Shown here: positions 16,541 through 25,345 of the stretch, in pieces
Layout of the letters: each line of letters begins with the position of its first letter
Position numbering within the stretch: the first letter of the stretch is position 1
NCBI RefSeq assembly: GCF_035917275.1
Contig: NZ_CP108508.1
Coordinates: forward strand, 1,240,001 to 1,304,000
DNA length: 64,000 bases
Source of the DNA: Streptomyces sp. NBC_01237
GTDB taxonomy: Bacteria; Actinomycetota; Actinomycetes; Streptomycetales; Streptomycetaceae
Direction: 5' to 3'
Made by a program: the position numbers and the translations under genes
The notes under the pieces: generated by a model
Database searches by the model: none
Told to the model about the DNA's origin: nothing
The model's input: the letters and a program-made list of their open reading frames with translations, nothing else

Positions 16541-17386
16541 ATGGAATTGAATGCCTCCTACACCAGTCTTGTCGCGGTCGGCGACTCGTTCACCGAGGGC
16601 ATGTCGGACCTGTTGGCCGACGGTACGTACCGGGGGTGGGCCGATGTCCTCGCCGCCCGGCTCGCGGCCCGCTCCCCCGGATTCCGGTACGCCAACCTCG
16701 CCGTACGCGGAAAACTGATCGGCCAGATCGTCGACGAGCAGGTGGCACCCGCGGCAGCCCTGCAGGCGGATGTCGTCACCCTCGTGGGCGGTCTCAACGA
16801 CACGCTGCGGCCCAAGTGCGACATGGGCATGGTGCGCGCCCGGCTCGAAGAAGCGGTGGAGCGGCTGGCTCCGTCCTGCAAGCAGTTGGTGCTCATGCGC
16901 AGCCCCGGTCGCAACGGCCCGGTGATGGAACGTTTCCGTCCGCGCATGGAGGAGCTGTTCTCGCTGGTCGACGACCTGGCCGACCGGCATGGGGCACTGG
17001 TGGTGGACCTGTACGGCGCGCCTTCGCTCGGCGATCCCCGCATGTGGGACGTCGACCGGCTGCACCTCACCGCCGAGGGGCACCGCAGGGTGGCCGAGGC
17101 GGTCTGGCAGAGCCTGGGCCTCCCCTCCGAGCTCGACTGGCGGACGCCGATGCGGGCGACACCGCCTCTGCGCTGGCCGACGCGGCGGGTCGACGACCTC
17201 CGCTTCGCCCGGCAGCACCTGGCGCCCTGGATCGGGCGTCGGCTCACCGGCCGGTCGTCGGGGGACGGGCGGTCGGGGGCACAGTTCAGCGCGGAGACGG
17301 GCCGGGCTTTCTGGATCACGCCCGCCGACTCCGCCGCTCCGGGCCCGGTGGCGAGCTGGCACCGGGTGGAAGACTCCGCACCCTGA
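16541..17386 (+). CDS. SGNH/GDSL-family hydrolase
   Basis: This 281-aa cytoplasmic esterase-like hydrolase has all four SGNH blocks: S16 in VAVGDSFTEG, the oxyanion glycine in NLAVRGK, N86 in VGGLNDT, and the D172/H175 pair in DVDRLHLTAEGH. There is no signal peptide, unlike many secreted GDSL lipases. TACGAT (16526-16531) lies 9 nt before the ATG, so the mRNA may be leaderless or nearly so. The C-terminal 60 residues are basic and low complexity, and a 26-27-bp repeat begins at the end of the gene. Confidence 0.85.
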   Translation: MELNASYTSLVAVGDSFTEGMSDLLADGTYRGWADVLAARLAARSPGFRYANLAVRGKLIGQIVDEQVAPAAALQADVVTLVGGLNDTLRPKCDMGMVRARLEEAVERLAPSCKQLVLMRSPGRNGPVMERFRPRMEELFSLVDDLADRHGALVVDLYGAPSLGDPRMWDVDRLHLTAEGHRRVAEAVWQSLGLPSELDWRTPMRATPPLRWPTRRVDDLRFARQHLAPWIGRRLTGRSSGDGRSGAQFSAETGRAFWITPADSAAPGPVASWHRVEDSAP

Positions 17387-17438
17387 CCGGGTGAAAGACC
17401 TCACACGGACTGACCGGGTGAAGTCCTCCGGACACTGA
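17361..17438. repeat. Imperfect 26-27-bp tandem repeat
   Basis: Three degenerate copies start with ACCGGGTG at 17361, 17387 and 17414. CTGACCGGGTGAA is identical at 17383 and 17410. The first copy lies within the end of the SGNH gene and the others follow its stop codon, so the repeat may have extended the gene's 3' end. Confidence 0.5.
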
Positions 17439-17649
17439 CGGCGCCTCGGGGCCCGTGCACGGCATCCTTCGCTCTCGGGCATCCGGGGCGCCTCGGCTCC
17501 CGGGTATCCGACGCCTCCGGGTGCACGCGGTGGATTCCACCGCCCGACGGCAGGGACTGACCCCGGCCCCACTCACCGCTGCCATACCCCGCGCGCGTTC
17601 GTAGCAAGCCACAAACCGGCCTGCGGCGCTGGCCTGCACAAACCGCCAG

Positions 17650-17655
17650 TAGAAT
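17650..17655 (+). promoter_or_regulatory. -10 box implying a leaderless purB mRNA
   Basis: TAGAAT ends 8 nt before the GTG start of purB, and no ribosome binding site lies between. That places the probable transcription start at or next to the start codon. A clear -35 is not visible. Confidence 0.5.
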
Positions 17656-17663
17656 CTGTTCAC

Positions 17664-19106
17664 GTGACTGCTGTGTCTGCGAAGCCTCGCATCCCCAATG
17701 TCCTGGCCGGCCGCTATGCCTCCACGGAGCTGGCCGTCCTCTGGTCCCCCGAGCAGAAGGTGAAGCTGGAGCGTCAGCTGTGGCTGGCGGTGCTGCGCGC
17801 TCAGAAGGACCTCGGGATCGAGGTCCCCGACGCGGCTCTCGCCGACTACGAGCGCGTCCTCGACCAGGTGGACCTGGCCTCGATCGCCGAGCGCGAAAAG
17901 ATCACCCGGCACGACGTGAAGGCCCGGATCGAGGAGTTCAACGCTCTCGCGGGCCACGAGCAGGTCCACAAGGGCATGACCTCCCGGGACCTGACCGAGA
18001 ACGTCGAGCAGCTGCAGATCCGGCTCTCGCTGGAGCTGATGCGCGACCGTACGGTGGCGGTCCTGGCCCGTCTCGGCAAGCTGGCGGCCGAGTACCGCGA
18101 GCTGGTCATCGCGGGGCGCTCGCACAATGTCGCGGCTCAGGCGACGACCCTCGGCAAGCGCTTCGCCACCGCGGCGGACGAACTGCTCGTGGCGTACGGG
18201 CGGCTGGAGGACCTCCTCGGCCGCTACCCGCTGCGCGGTATCAAGGGCCCTGTCGGTACGGCGCAGGACATGCTCGACCTGCTGGGCGGGGACGCCGGGA
18301 AGCTCGCCGACCTGGAGCAGCGCATCGCCGGGCACCTCGGCTTCGCCCAGGCCTTCACCTCGGTCGGTCAGGTCTATCCCCGCTCGCTCGACTACGACGT
18401 GGTGACCGCTCTGGTCCAGCTGGCGGCGGCCCCCTCGTCGGTGGCGAAGACCATCCGGCTGATGGCCGGCCACGAACTGGTCACCGAGGGCTTCAAGCCC
18501 GGCCAGGTCGGCTCGTCCGCGATGCCGCACAAGATGAACACCCGCTCCTGCGAGCGTGTGAACGGGCTGATGGTGATCCTGCGCGGCTATGCCTCGATGA
18601 CGGGTGAGCTCGCCGGTGACCAGTGGAACGAGGGCGATGTGTCCTGCTCCGTGGTCCGCCGGGTGGCCCTGCCGGACGCCTTCTTCGCGTTCGACGGCCT
18701 GCTGGAGACCTTCCTGACCGTTCTGGACGAGTTCGGCGCGTTCCCGGCTGTCGTGGCGCGGGAGCTGGACCGTTACCTGCCGTTCCTGGCCACCACCAAG
18801 GTCCTCATGGGCGCCGTACGGGCCGGGGTGGGCCGCGAGGTCGCCCACGAGGCCATCAAGGAGCACGCGGTCGCCTCCGCCCTGGCGATGCGCGAGCAGG
18901 GTGCGGAACGCAACGAACTGCTGGACAAGCTGGCCACCGACGAGCGGATCCCGCTGGACCGCGCACAGCTGGACGCCCTGATGGCCGACAAGCTGTCCTT
19001 CACCGGTGCGGCGGGCGACCAGGTCACCGCCCTGGTGTCCCGGATCGAGGACATCACGAAGCAGCACCCGGAGGCCGCGGCCTACACCCCCGGTTCCATC
19101 CTCTGA
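17664..19106 (+). CDS. purB: Adenylosuccinate lyase
   Basis: This 480-aa cytosolic homotetrameric enzyme cleaves SAICAR to AICAR and adenylosuccinate to AMP plus fumarate in purine synthesis. The fumarase/ASL signature GSSAMPHKMN is at residues 283-292; catalytic H154 lies in GRSHNVAAQA. The start is GTG. A TAGAAT box 8 nt upstream and the absence of a Shine-Dalgarno suggest leaderless translation. A uracil-DNA-glycosylase-type gene follows after 19 nt. Confidence 0.96.
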   Translation: MTAVSAKPRIPNVLAGRYASTELAVLWSPEQKVKLERQLWLAVLRAQKDLGIEVPDAALADYERVLDQVDLASIAEREKITRHDVKARIEEFNALAGHEQVHKGMTSRDLTENVEQLQIRLSLELMRDRTVAVLARLGKLAAEYRELVIAGRSHNVAAQATTLGKRFATAADELLVAYGRLEDLLGRYPLRGIKGPVGTAQDMLDLLGGDAGKLADLEQRIAGHLGFAQAFTSVGQVYPRSLDYDVVTALVQLAAAPSSVAKTIRLMAGHELVTEGFKPGQVGSSAMPHKMNTRSCERVNGLMVILRGYASMTGELAGDQWNEGDVSCSVVRRVALPDAFFAFDGLLETFLTVLDEFGAFPAVVARELDRYLPFLATTKVLMGAVRAGVGREVAHEAIKEHAVASALAMREQGAERNELLDKLATDERIPLDRAQLDALMADKLSFTGAAGDQVTALVSRIEDITKQHPEAAAYTPGSIL

Positions 19107-19125
19107 CGGTCACCACGGTCACCCG

Positions 19126-19680
19126 ATGACACCCGAAGAGCTCCAGGCCGCCCGCGATCGCGTCGTTCCCGATGTGGTCGCGGGCGGCCTGCGTGTGCTG
19201 TTCTGCGGAATCAATCCGAGCCTGATGACCGCCGTCACGGGCCATCATTTCGCGCACCCCGGCAACCGCTTCTGGCCGGTGCTCCACCTCTCGGGCTTCA
19301 CGCCCCGTCGGCTGAAGCCCTCGGAGCAGGGCGAACTACTGGCCCACGGACTCGGCATCACCAACGTGGTGGCCCGTGCGACGGCTCGGGCGGACGAACT
19401 CGGCGCCGACGAATTCCGCGAAGGCGGCCGGATCCTGGCGGAGAAGACGGAACGGCTCGCACCGCTGTGGCTCGCCGTGGTCGGTGTCACGGCGTATCGC
19501 ACGGCCTTCGGTGAACGCGGTGCGCGGATCGGCCCGCAGGACCGGACGATCGGCGGCGCCCGCGTATGGGCCTTGCCCAACCCCAGCGGCCTCAACGCCC
19601 ACTGGACCACCCACACCATGGCCGACGAGTACGCCCGCCTCCGTGAAGCCGTCGAGTCGCCCCCATCGGCCTGTCCCTGA
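19126..19680 (+). CDS. mug: G/U mismatch-specific DNA glycosylase
   Basis: This 184-aa Mug/TDG-family enzyme removes uracil or thymine mispaired with G. Active-site blocks are FCGINPSL (about residues 27-34), HHFAHPGNRFW, and the C-terminal LPNPSGLNAHW. The chosen ATG gives the normal family length; the longer frame overlaps purB. It is probably co-transcribed with purB, 19 nt apart. Confidence 0.9.
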   Translation: MTPEELQAARDRVVPDVVAGGLRVLFCGINPSLMTAVTGHHFAHPGNRFWPVLHLSGFTPRRLKPSEQGELLAHGLGITNVVARATARADELGADEFREGGRILAEKTERLAPLWLAVVGVTAYRTAFGERGARIGPQDRTIGGARVWALPNPSGLNAHWTTHTMADEYARLREAVESPPSACP

Positions 19681-19793
19681 ACGCTGCGGAAACCGGGCTT
19701 CACCCAGGTACCTCTGCGCCGACAAGACCTCACCGTCCCGTCGGCCCCATGCCGGAGAGAGTTCACTCCGTTCATGCCTCGCGGCAAAACCGA

Positions 19794-20231
19794 TCAGGGC
19801 GGGTCGATCACGGTCACCAGGACAGTCAGCTCGCAGCCCGGTCCGCCCGCCTCCAGGAAGAGCCCCACCGCGAGCCACCGGTCCTCTATCCGCCAGAGCT
19901 GAAGGTACTCGCAACCGGCGACCGGATCCGCCCAGGGTTCCGGTATCACCTCGCCTGCCATCATCCGCTCCTGCGCGCTCCACAGACTCACCAACTGCGG
20001 CTCGCCCCAGCGCGAGGTGAGCAGAGTCAGCAGCGCGTCGTGCTCCGCGAGACACTGGGCCCGGTGCTCAGGACCACCTGGCTCGTCGTCGTCCCAGTGC
20101 TCCTCATCCGTGTGCAGGGAGGCAGTGTGATAGCCGGGTCCGCTGACTCCTGAACCCCATGGGGTGCGCTCCTCGGGAAACTCCCTGGTGCGCATCCCGT
20201 CGATGAGGCGGAGGTGATGTGCGGTCGTCAT
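19794..20231 (-). CDS. Hypothetical acidic protein
   Basis: This 145-aa protein is one I do not recognise. It is acidic, with EEHWDDDEPGG near residue 40, and its second half looks like a compact alpha/beta domain (LVSLWSAQERMM, YLQLWRIEDRWLAVGLF). There is no signal peptide or membrane helix. The ATG at 20231 is the first that makes sense; the longer frame is Arg-rich filler. It sits 119 nt downstream of an ABC-transporter operon on the same strand and may be its last gene. Confidence 0.6.
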   Translation of the reverse strand: MTTAHHLRLIDGMRTREFPEERTPWGSGVSGPGYHTASLHTDEEHWDDDEPGGPEHRAQCLAEHDALLTLLTSRWGEPQLVSLWSAQERMMAGEVIPEPWADPVAGCEYLQLWRIEDRWLAVGLFLEAGGPGCELTVLVTVIDPP

Positions 20232-20350
20232 GCCATCAGTAAACCGTCTGGCACTGACAAGTGACGTCCTGGCCCCTGCCGTGAAGCGCACCGGGTGGCT
20301 GGAGCGGCTTCGTCTCCCGAGGCGCCTCCCTCTGCCTCCGCTATTGGGCC

Positions 20351-21094
20351 TCACGCGTCCCGTTTCCGTATCGCCCACCAGCCCGCGAGCAGCGCGGCCG
20401 CGGCCCAGGCCGCCGTCACCGTCAGTCCCGTCCACGGCCCGAGGCTGCCGTCCGGATTCTGGTGCAGCACCAACTGGCCCGCCCGGTCCGGAAGATATCG
20501 AGACACACCGCCCACGATGTCCCCGATCACGAAGGAGACGATCAGGATGAAGGGTATGAGCAGGCTGAGCACTGCCACGGCACTACGGAACAGCGCCGCC
20601 AGCCCTGCCGCGAACAAGGCCATCAGCGCGAGGTAGACACCGCCTCCGAAGGCTGCCCGCAGTGCGCCCGGATGCCCGAGGCCGATCGCGAAGTCCCCCA
20701 TGAAGAGCTGTCCCACCAGAAACGCGGTGAAGCTGGTGATCAGCCCCACGCCAAGGGCCAGGCCGCCCACGACTGTCATCTTGGACAGGTAGAAGAGACC
20801 GCGGCGCGGGACGGCACACAGCGATATCCGTAGAGCACCGTTGAGGAACTCCGAAGACAGTGCGGTCGCACCGAAGCTGATGGCGGCGATCTGTCCGAAA
20901 TTCAAGGCGTAGAAGGCGTCGAAGACCGGCTCGGCACCCGCGTTGCCCGCCTCCGCGCGGCCGATCGTGGCGAACGTGAGAACAGTGATGGCAAGTGTCG
21001 CGACGAAGACCGCTGCCAGCGAGCCGGAGATGGACCTCATCGATCTGATCTTGATCCACTCGGAGTGGAGCACTGCGGTCGGGGACATGGTCAC
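20351..21094 (-). CDS. ABC transporter permease
   Basis: This 247-aa integral membrane protein of the ABC-2 type has about six helices and the usual HSEWIKIRSMRS start before the first helix. It is encoded after and overlaps its ATPase by 4 nt (ATGA). With the divergent histidine kinase and response regulator it resembles drug- or peptide-efflux modules (LiaRS/BceRS-like in organisation), but the substrate is unknown. An alternative ATG two codons later (21088) is possible. Confidence 0.85.
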   Translation of the reverse strand: MTMSPTAVLHSEWIKIRSMRSISGSLAAVFVATLAITVLTFATIGRAEAGNAGAEPVFDAFYALNFGQIAAISFGATALSSEFLNGALRISLCAVPRRGLFYLSKMTVVGGLALGVGLITSFTAFLVGQLFMGDFAIGLGHPGALRAAFGGGVYLALMALFAAGLAALFRSAVAVLSLLIPFILIVSFVIGDIVGGVSRYLPDRAGQLVLHQNPDGSLGPWTGLTVTAAWAAAALLAGWWAIRKRDA

Positions 21095-22029
21095 GCCTCC
21101 TGGCGATCGCTGGGCGACGCCGTGGCGGCGGCGAATTCCGTCTGGTCCGCCGTGAGATCCAGGTATGCCTGTTCCAAGCTCATCCGCTCGTCGATGAGTT
21201 CAAGGAGAGGGATGCCTTCAAGAGCGGCCAGGACCCCGATGTCCTCGGCCGTGGCACCGTCGACCGTCCAACTCCCGTCGTCACTTTGTGCGGGTGTATG
21301 ACCTTTCCGGGTCAGCACGTCTCGGAGCCTGCTGGACTGCGTCGTACGCAGTCGCACCCGGGGCCGGCTGCGGGAGTCGAGGAACTCCCGCATCGGCATG
21401 TCGACGAGGAGTCTGCCCCTGCCGAGAACCACCAAGTGGTCGGCGAAGGACGATGTCTCGTTCATGAGATGGCTGGAGATCAGAACCGTGCGGCCTTCGC
21501 GAGCCAGCCTCTTCATCAGCTCGCGGATCCAGACGATGCCTTCGGGGTCCAGTCCGTTGGACGGCTCGTCCAGCATCACCACCTCCGGGTCGCCGAGCAG
21601 CGCCGCCGCGATTCCGAGGCGTTGCCGCATACCGAGGGAGAAGGTCTTGATCCGCTTTCTCGCCACCGGTCCGAGTCCGGCCTCCTCCAGCAGGTTGTCC
21701 ACACGGGTGGGCGCTATGCCGTTGCTCGCGGCATGGGCGAGCAGGTGGTTGCGCGCTGTGCGCGAGCCGTAAGCTGCCTGGGCGTCGAGCAGCGCACCGA
21801 CCCGATTCAGCGGATTGTGCAGCGCGGCGTAGCTTTTCCCGCCCACGGTCGCCGTGCCACCGGTCGGCCGGTCGAGACCGAGGACGAGTCGCATGGTGGT
21901 GGACTTTCCCGCACCGTTCGGACCGAGGAATCCAGTGACCCGGCCGGGCAGCACGCTGAACGTGAGGCGGTCCACGGCGCGAGCGGGGCCGTATTCCTTG
22001 GTGAGTTCGTGGACGTCGATGCTGGTCAT
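21091..22029 (-). CDS. ABC transporter ATP-binding protein
   Basis: This 312-aa ATPase has Walker A GPNGAGKST, signature FSLGMRQRLGIA, Walker B VVMLDEPSNGLDP and the H-loop ISSHLM, followed by the roughly 80-residue C-terminal regulatory extension usual for drug-export ATPases. It partners with the overlapping permease gene. The ATG at 22029 starts at the canonical SIDVHELTKEYG; the upstream extension is unrelated. The promoter region is shared with a divergent two-component system. Confidence 0.9.
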   Translation of the reverse strand: MTSIDVHELTKEYGPARAVDRLTFSVLPGRVTGFLGPNGAGKSTTMRLVLGLDRPTGGTATVGGKSYAALHNPLNRVGALLDAQAAYGSRTARNHLLAHAASNGIAPTRVDNLLEEAGLGPVARKRIKTFSLGMRQRLGIAAALLGDPEVVMLDEPSNGLDPEGIVWIRELMKRLAREGRTVLISSHLMNETSSFADHLVVLGRGRLLVDMPMREFLDSRSRPRVRLRTTQSSRLRDVLTRKGHTPAQSDDGSWTVDGATAEDIGVLAALEGIPLLELIDERMSLEQAYLDLTADQTEFAAATASPSDRQEA

Positions 22030-22063
22030 GTCCTCAGCCTGGCCGCCGTGCCCGCCGCCCTGC

Positions 22064-22103
22064 CTCCCCCGACCGTGGGGTTCATCTCCCTCGCTCGGGG
22101 GAG
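22064..22103. promoter_or_regulatory. Inverted repeat between ABC and two-component genes
   Basis: CTCCCCCGA (22064-22072) and TCGGGGGAG (22095-22103) are perfect 9-bp inverted copies spaced by 22 nt, in the 108-bp divergent region. This fits two half-sites for the neighbouring NarL-type response regulator. Confidence 0.45.
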
Positions 22104-22137
22104 CCGTCGTGTGCTGCGCGGCTGACACGATGACGGC

Positions 22138-23313
22138 ATGCGCCGCTTCCTCATCCCGCTGGCCAGGCCGGTCACCTACACCCGCTGGCTGCATCTGCTC
22201 GTTCCGGCCGCCGTCGTCAGCGTGTGGCTGTTCATCTCGATGGACACACCGTGGATGCCGATGCTCCTCGCGGTGCCGGTGGGACTCGTCCCCGCGATGC
22301 GCCTCGCGGAGGGGGTCCAGGCGCAGTTGCTCCTCACTCCTGACGAGCGCGGTAGTCCGGATGCCTCGATCTCCGCGGCGGTCGCGGTTACATGGGCGGA
22401 CCGGTGGCGGACCGTTCTGTGGCTGGAGGTGCGGTTGCTGCTGGCCCTCACAGCAGGGCTGGCGACGATCTGGCTGCCCGCCACCACGGTCGACCTCGTC
22501 CTGATCGGCCTGGGCAGAGTCCCAAGTGACGACGGACTGCTCGCGTACGGCGATCCGCCCGGTTGGTGCACGCTGCTGCTCGCTCCTCTGCCCATGGTGC
22601 TGCTGTTCCCCGTGATCGTTCTCGCGGGCACTCTCGCCACAGCGGCGGCCCGCCAGTTGCTCGGGCCTTCACCGGCGGAGCGGATGACCGCTCTTGAGGA
22701 GCTCACCGAGCAGTTGCTGGAGCGCAATCGCATCGCTCGCGAGCTGCACGACTCCATCGGGCACGCGCTCACGGTCGCCGTGGTGCAGGCGGGTGCGGCG
22801 CGGACCGCGAACGATCCCGAGTTCACCGAGCGAGCACTCGCCGCCATCGAGGAGACGGGGCGTGATGCGCTGGACGATCTGGAGCGGGTGCTGAGGGTGC
22901 TGCGGGAGTCCGGTACGCCGGTGAGCCGACGGCCGACGCTCGGCGAGGCCGACCGCCTCCTCGACTCGGCCCGCGGCTCCGGTGCCACGGTGGACGCGGA
23001 GGTGTCCGGAACTCTGGACCAGGTACCGGGCCCGGTGTCCCGCGAGGGCTATCGCATTCTTCAGGAGTGCCTCACCAATGTGCTGCGTCACGCCGGGTCG
23101 GTCCCCGTCCGGGTGAGGATTGCCGTGATGAGCGGGTGCCTGGAGCTGGAGGTGGCCAATCCGCTGACGGGATCTTCCGGGCTGTCGGGGAGCGGAAGTG
23201 GGCTGCGTGGCATACGTGAGCGGGCGGCGCTCCTGGGCGGAATGGCTAGAACAGGGCCCTACGACGGCGAGTGGAGAGTCCATGTGAGCCTCCCTCTGGA
23301 CCGCATACGCTGA
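22138..23313 (+). CDS. Two-component sensor histidine kinase
   Basis: This 391-aa NarL-partner (HisKA_3) kinase has four predicted membrane helices in residues 15-170, dimerisation helix with the phospho-acceptor H204 in IARELHDSIGHAL, and an HATPase_c domain (LTNVLRHAG as N-box, GSGLRGIRERA as G-box). It lacks a large extracellular sensor and so probably senses at the membrane, as intramembrane-sensing kinases do. The response-regulator gene starts 4 nt after its stop, and the divergent ABC transporter is the probable target. Confidence 0.92.
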   Translation: MRRFLIPLARPVTYTRWLHLLVPAAVVSVWLFISMDTPWMPMLLAVPVGLVPAMRLAEGVQAQLLLTPDERGSPDASISAAVAVTWADRWRTVLWLEVRLLLALTAGLATIWLPATTVDLVLIGLGRVPSDDGLLAYGDPPGWCTLLLAPLPMVLLFPVIVLAGTLATAAARQLLGPSPAERMTALEELTEQLLERNRIARELHDSIGHALTVAVVQAGAARTANDPEFTERALAAIEETGRDALDDLERVLRVLRESGTPVSRRPTLGEADRLLDSARGSGATVDAEVSGTLDQVPGPVSREGYRILQECLTNVLRHAGSVPVRVRIAVMSGCLELEVANPLTGSSGLSGSGSGLRGIRERAALLGGMARTGPYDGEWRVHVSLPLDRIR

Positions 23314-23317
23314 CCGG

Positions 23318-23968
23318 ATGCCGGTTACCGTTCTTCTGGTCGACGACGAACCTCTTGTACGCGCGGGCCTGCGTGCCGTCCTTGGGGCTCAGCCCGATAT
23401 CGAGGTGGTGGGCGAGGCGGCCGACGGCGCCGCGGTGATCCCTCTGGTGCGTCAGCTGCGACCCGATGTAGTGGCGATGGATGTGCGGATGCCCCTGATG
23501 GACGGCATCGAGGCGACCCGGGTGGTGCTGCGGACGGTGCCGGATCCGCCGAAGATCCTTGTGGTGACGACGTTCGAGAACGATGAGTACGTCTATGAGG
23601 CGCTGCGGGCGGGGGCCGACGGCTTTCTGCTCAAGCGCGCCCGGCCCGCCGAGATCGTGCACGCGGTGCGCCTGGTGGCCGAGGGCGAGTCGCTGTTGTT
23701 CCCCGCGGCGGTCCGGCAGCTCGCGGCCGAGTACGGCACGAGCAAGGCCAGAGCGGCCATGGACCGGGCCGCGCTCACGGAGCGCGAGGGCGAGGTGTTG
23801 AGGCTGATGGCCCGGGGGCTGTCCAACGCGGAGATCGCGGGCAAGCTGGTGGTCGGCGTCGAGACGGTCAAGACGCATGTCAGCGCCGTGCTCGGCAAGT
23901 TGGGCGCGCGGGACCGGACGCAGGCGGTCATCGCCGCGTACGAGTCAGGTTTCGTCGCTCCGCGATGA
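23318..23968 (+). CDS. NarL/FixJ-family response regulator
   Basis: This 216-aa regulator has a receiver domain with the acidic pair in LLVDDEP, phospho-acceptor D55 in VAMDVRMP and the conserved lysine in FLLKRA, followed by a LuxR-type HTH (LTEREGEVLRLMARG, then NAEIAGKL and ETVKTHVSAVL). It is coupled to the histidine kinase 4 nt upstream. It probably acts on the divergent ABC-transporter promoter. Confidence 0.95.
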   Translation: MPVTVLLVDDEPLVRAGLRAVLGAQPDIEVVGEAADGAAVIPLVRQLRPDVVAMDVRMPLMDGIEATRVVLRTVPDPPKILVVTTFENDEYVYEALRAGADGFLLKRARPAEIVHAVRLVAEGESLLFPAAVRQLAAEYGTSKARAAMDRAALTEREGEVLRLMARGLSNAEIAGKLVVGVETVKTHVSAVLGKLGARDRTQAVIAAYESGFVAPR

Positions 23969-24070
23969 CGTAGGTTGCGGCTCGGTACCGGCTGCGGCCG
24001 AGGGTCGCCGAGCCCCTGGCCAGCGAGTACGATCCGGCAGACATGCGCGCACGAGGTGGGAGGACACACG

Positions 24071-25228
24071 GTGGGCCGGCTGACCGGTGGAGACCCTTCG
24101 CTGTTGCGGCGGATCAATTCCGCGGTGGTGCTGCACGCCCTGAGAGGGGCCGGCACTCCGACCTTGACCGATCTGACCCGGATCACGGGTCTGTCCCGGC
24201 CGACGGTCGAGGGCGTGATCGAGGGGCTGTTCGAAGCGGGCCTGGTCGTCGAGGCCGTGCCCGACGAGAGTGAGGCCCGGCGTCAGGGGCGGCCGGCGCG
24301 ACGGTTCCGGTTCCGTGCCGAGGCGGGGCATCTGCTGGGCATCGAGATCGGTCCGCACCGGGTCTCCTCGATGCTCTCGGGGCTGGACGGCCGGATCATC
24401 GGTGCCGGGTCGCGTGCGGTGTCCGAGACCGCGGGCGCGGACGACCGGCTCGACCAGGTCAGGGCCGTGATCGCGGATGTTCTGCGGCGCACGGGCGTGG
24501 CCAGGAGCAGTCTGCGTGCGGTGGGTGTGGGCAGTCCGGGCATCGTGGAGGCGGACGGGACCGTGCGGCTGGGAACCGCCCTGCCGGACTGGACCGGCCT
24601 GCCTCTCGGGGAGCGGCTGCGGCGTTCGTTCCGTTGCCCGGTGCTCGTGGAGAACGACGCCAATGCCGCGGCGGTGGCCGAGCACTGGAAGGGTGCGGCG
24701 ACCGAGTCCGACGACATCGTCTTCGTACTGGCGGGGCTGAGCCCCGGTGCCGGGTCGCTGATCGGTGGGCGTCTGCACCGCGGTTTCGGCGGCGCGGCCG
24801 GTGAGATCGGCGCCCTGCACCTTCTGGGCAGGGATGTGACCCCGGAGCATCTGCTGTCGACGACGGACACACCGCTGGTGCCTCTGGACGAGCACGCCGT
24901 GACCGCTGTGTTCGCCAAGGCCCGGCACGGCGATGCCGGAGCGCAGGCGGCCGTGGAGCGGTTCATTCAGCGGCTGGTGCACGATGTGGCGGCTCTCGTG
25001 CTGGCACTCGACCCGGAGTTGGTCGTGATCGGGGGCTGGGCGGCCGGTCTGGACGGTGTCCTGGACCCGCTCCGCAACGAGCTGGCGCGTTACTGTCTGC
25101 GCCCTCCGAGAGTGGCGCTGTCGCTCCTGGGCGAGGCGGCTGTCGCCACCGGTGCCCTGCGACTGGCACTCGATCATGTCGAGGAGCAGTTGTTCGCGGT
25201 GGACGGCACGGTAACGGCCCGCCGCTGA
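24071..25228 (+). CDS. ROK-family transcriptional regulator
   Basis: This 385-aa protein has an N-terminal winged helix (about 25-65, TLTDLTRITGLSRPTVEGVI) and a ROK sugar-kinase-like domain with VENDANAAAVAEHW and LSPGAGSLIGG. The Cys-rich zinc motif usual in ROK proteins is missing, so sugar binding may be altered. A GTG start is chosen because GGGAGGA lies 7 nt upstream; no ATG fits. Such proteins repress sugar-uptake or catabolic genes. No sugar genes are adjacent, so the target is unknown. Confidence 0.85.
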   Translation: MGRLTGGDPSLLRRINSAVVLHALRGAGTPTLTDLTRITGLSRPTVEGVIEGLFEAGLVVEAVPDESEARRQGRPARRFRFRAEAGHLLGIEIGPHRVSSMLSGLDGRIIGAGSRAVSETAGADDRLDQVRAVIADVLRRTGVARSSLRAVGVGSPGIVEADGTVRLGTALPDWTGLPLGERLRRSFRCPVLVENDANAAAVAEHWKGAATESDDIVFVLAGLSPGAGSLIGGRLHRGFGGAAGEIGALHLLGRDVTPEHLLSTTDTPLVPLDEHAVTAVFAKARHGDAGAQAAVERFIQRLVHDVAALVLALDPELVVIGGWAAGLDGVLDPLRNELARYCLRPPRVALSLLGEAAVATGALRLALDHVEEQLFAVDGTVTARR

Positions 25229-25283
25229 GTGCGACGGGCCGTGCGCTGCGACGCGTAGCCGGTGGGGCGGGTGGGCTCGATCA

Positions 25284-25311
25284 CCCGGGACCCGTGCGTA
25301 CGGGACCCGGG
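25284..25311. terminator. Palindromic hairpin between convergent genes
   Basis: CCCGGGACCCGT-GCGT-ACGGGACCCGGG is nearly palindromic, with an A-A type mismatch in the arms. It lies between the convergent ROK and GntR genes and could end transcription from both sides. Confidence 0.45.
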
Positions 25312-25345
25312 CGGCTCGGGCGCTCCAACCCGGAGCCGGGCCGCG

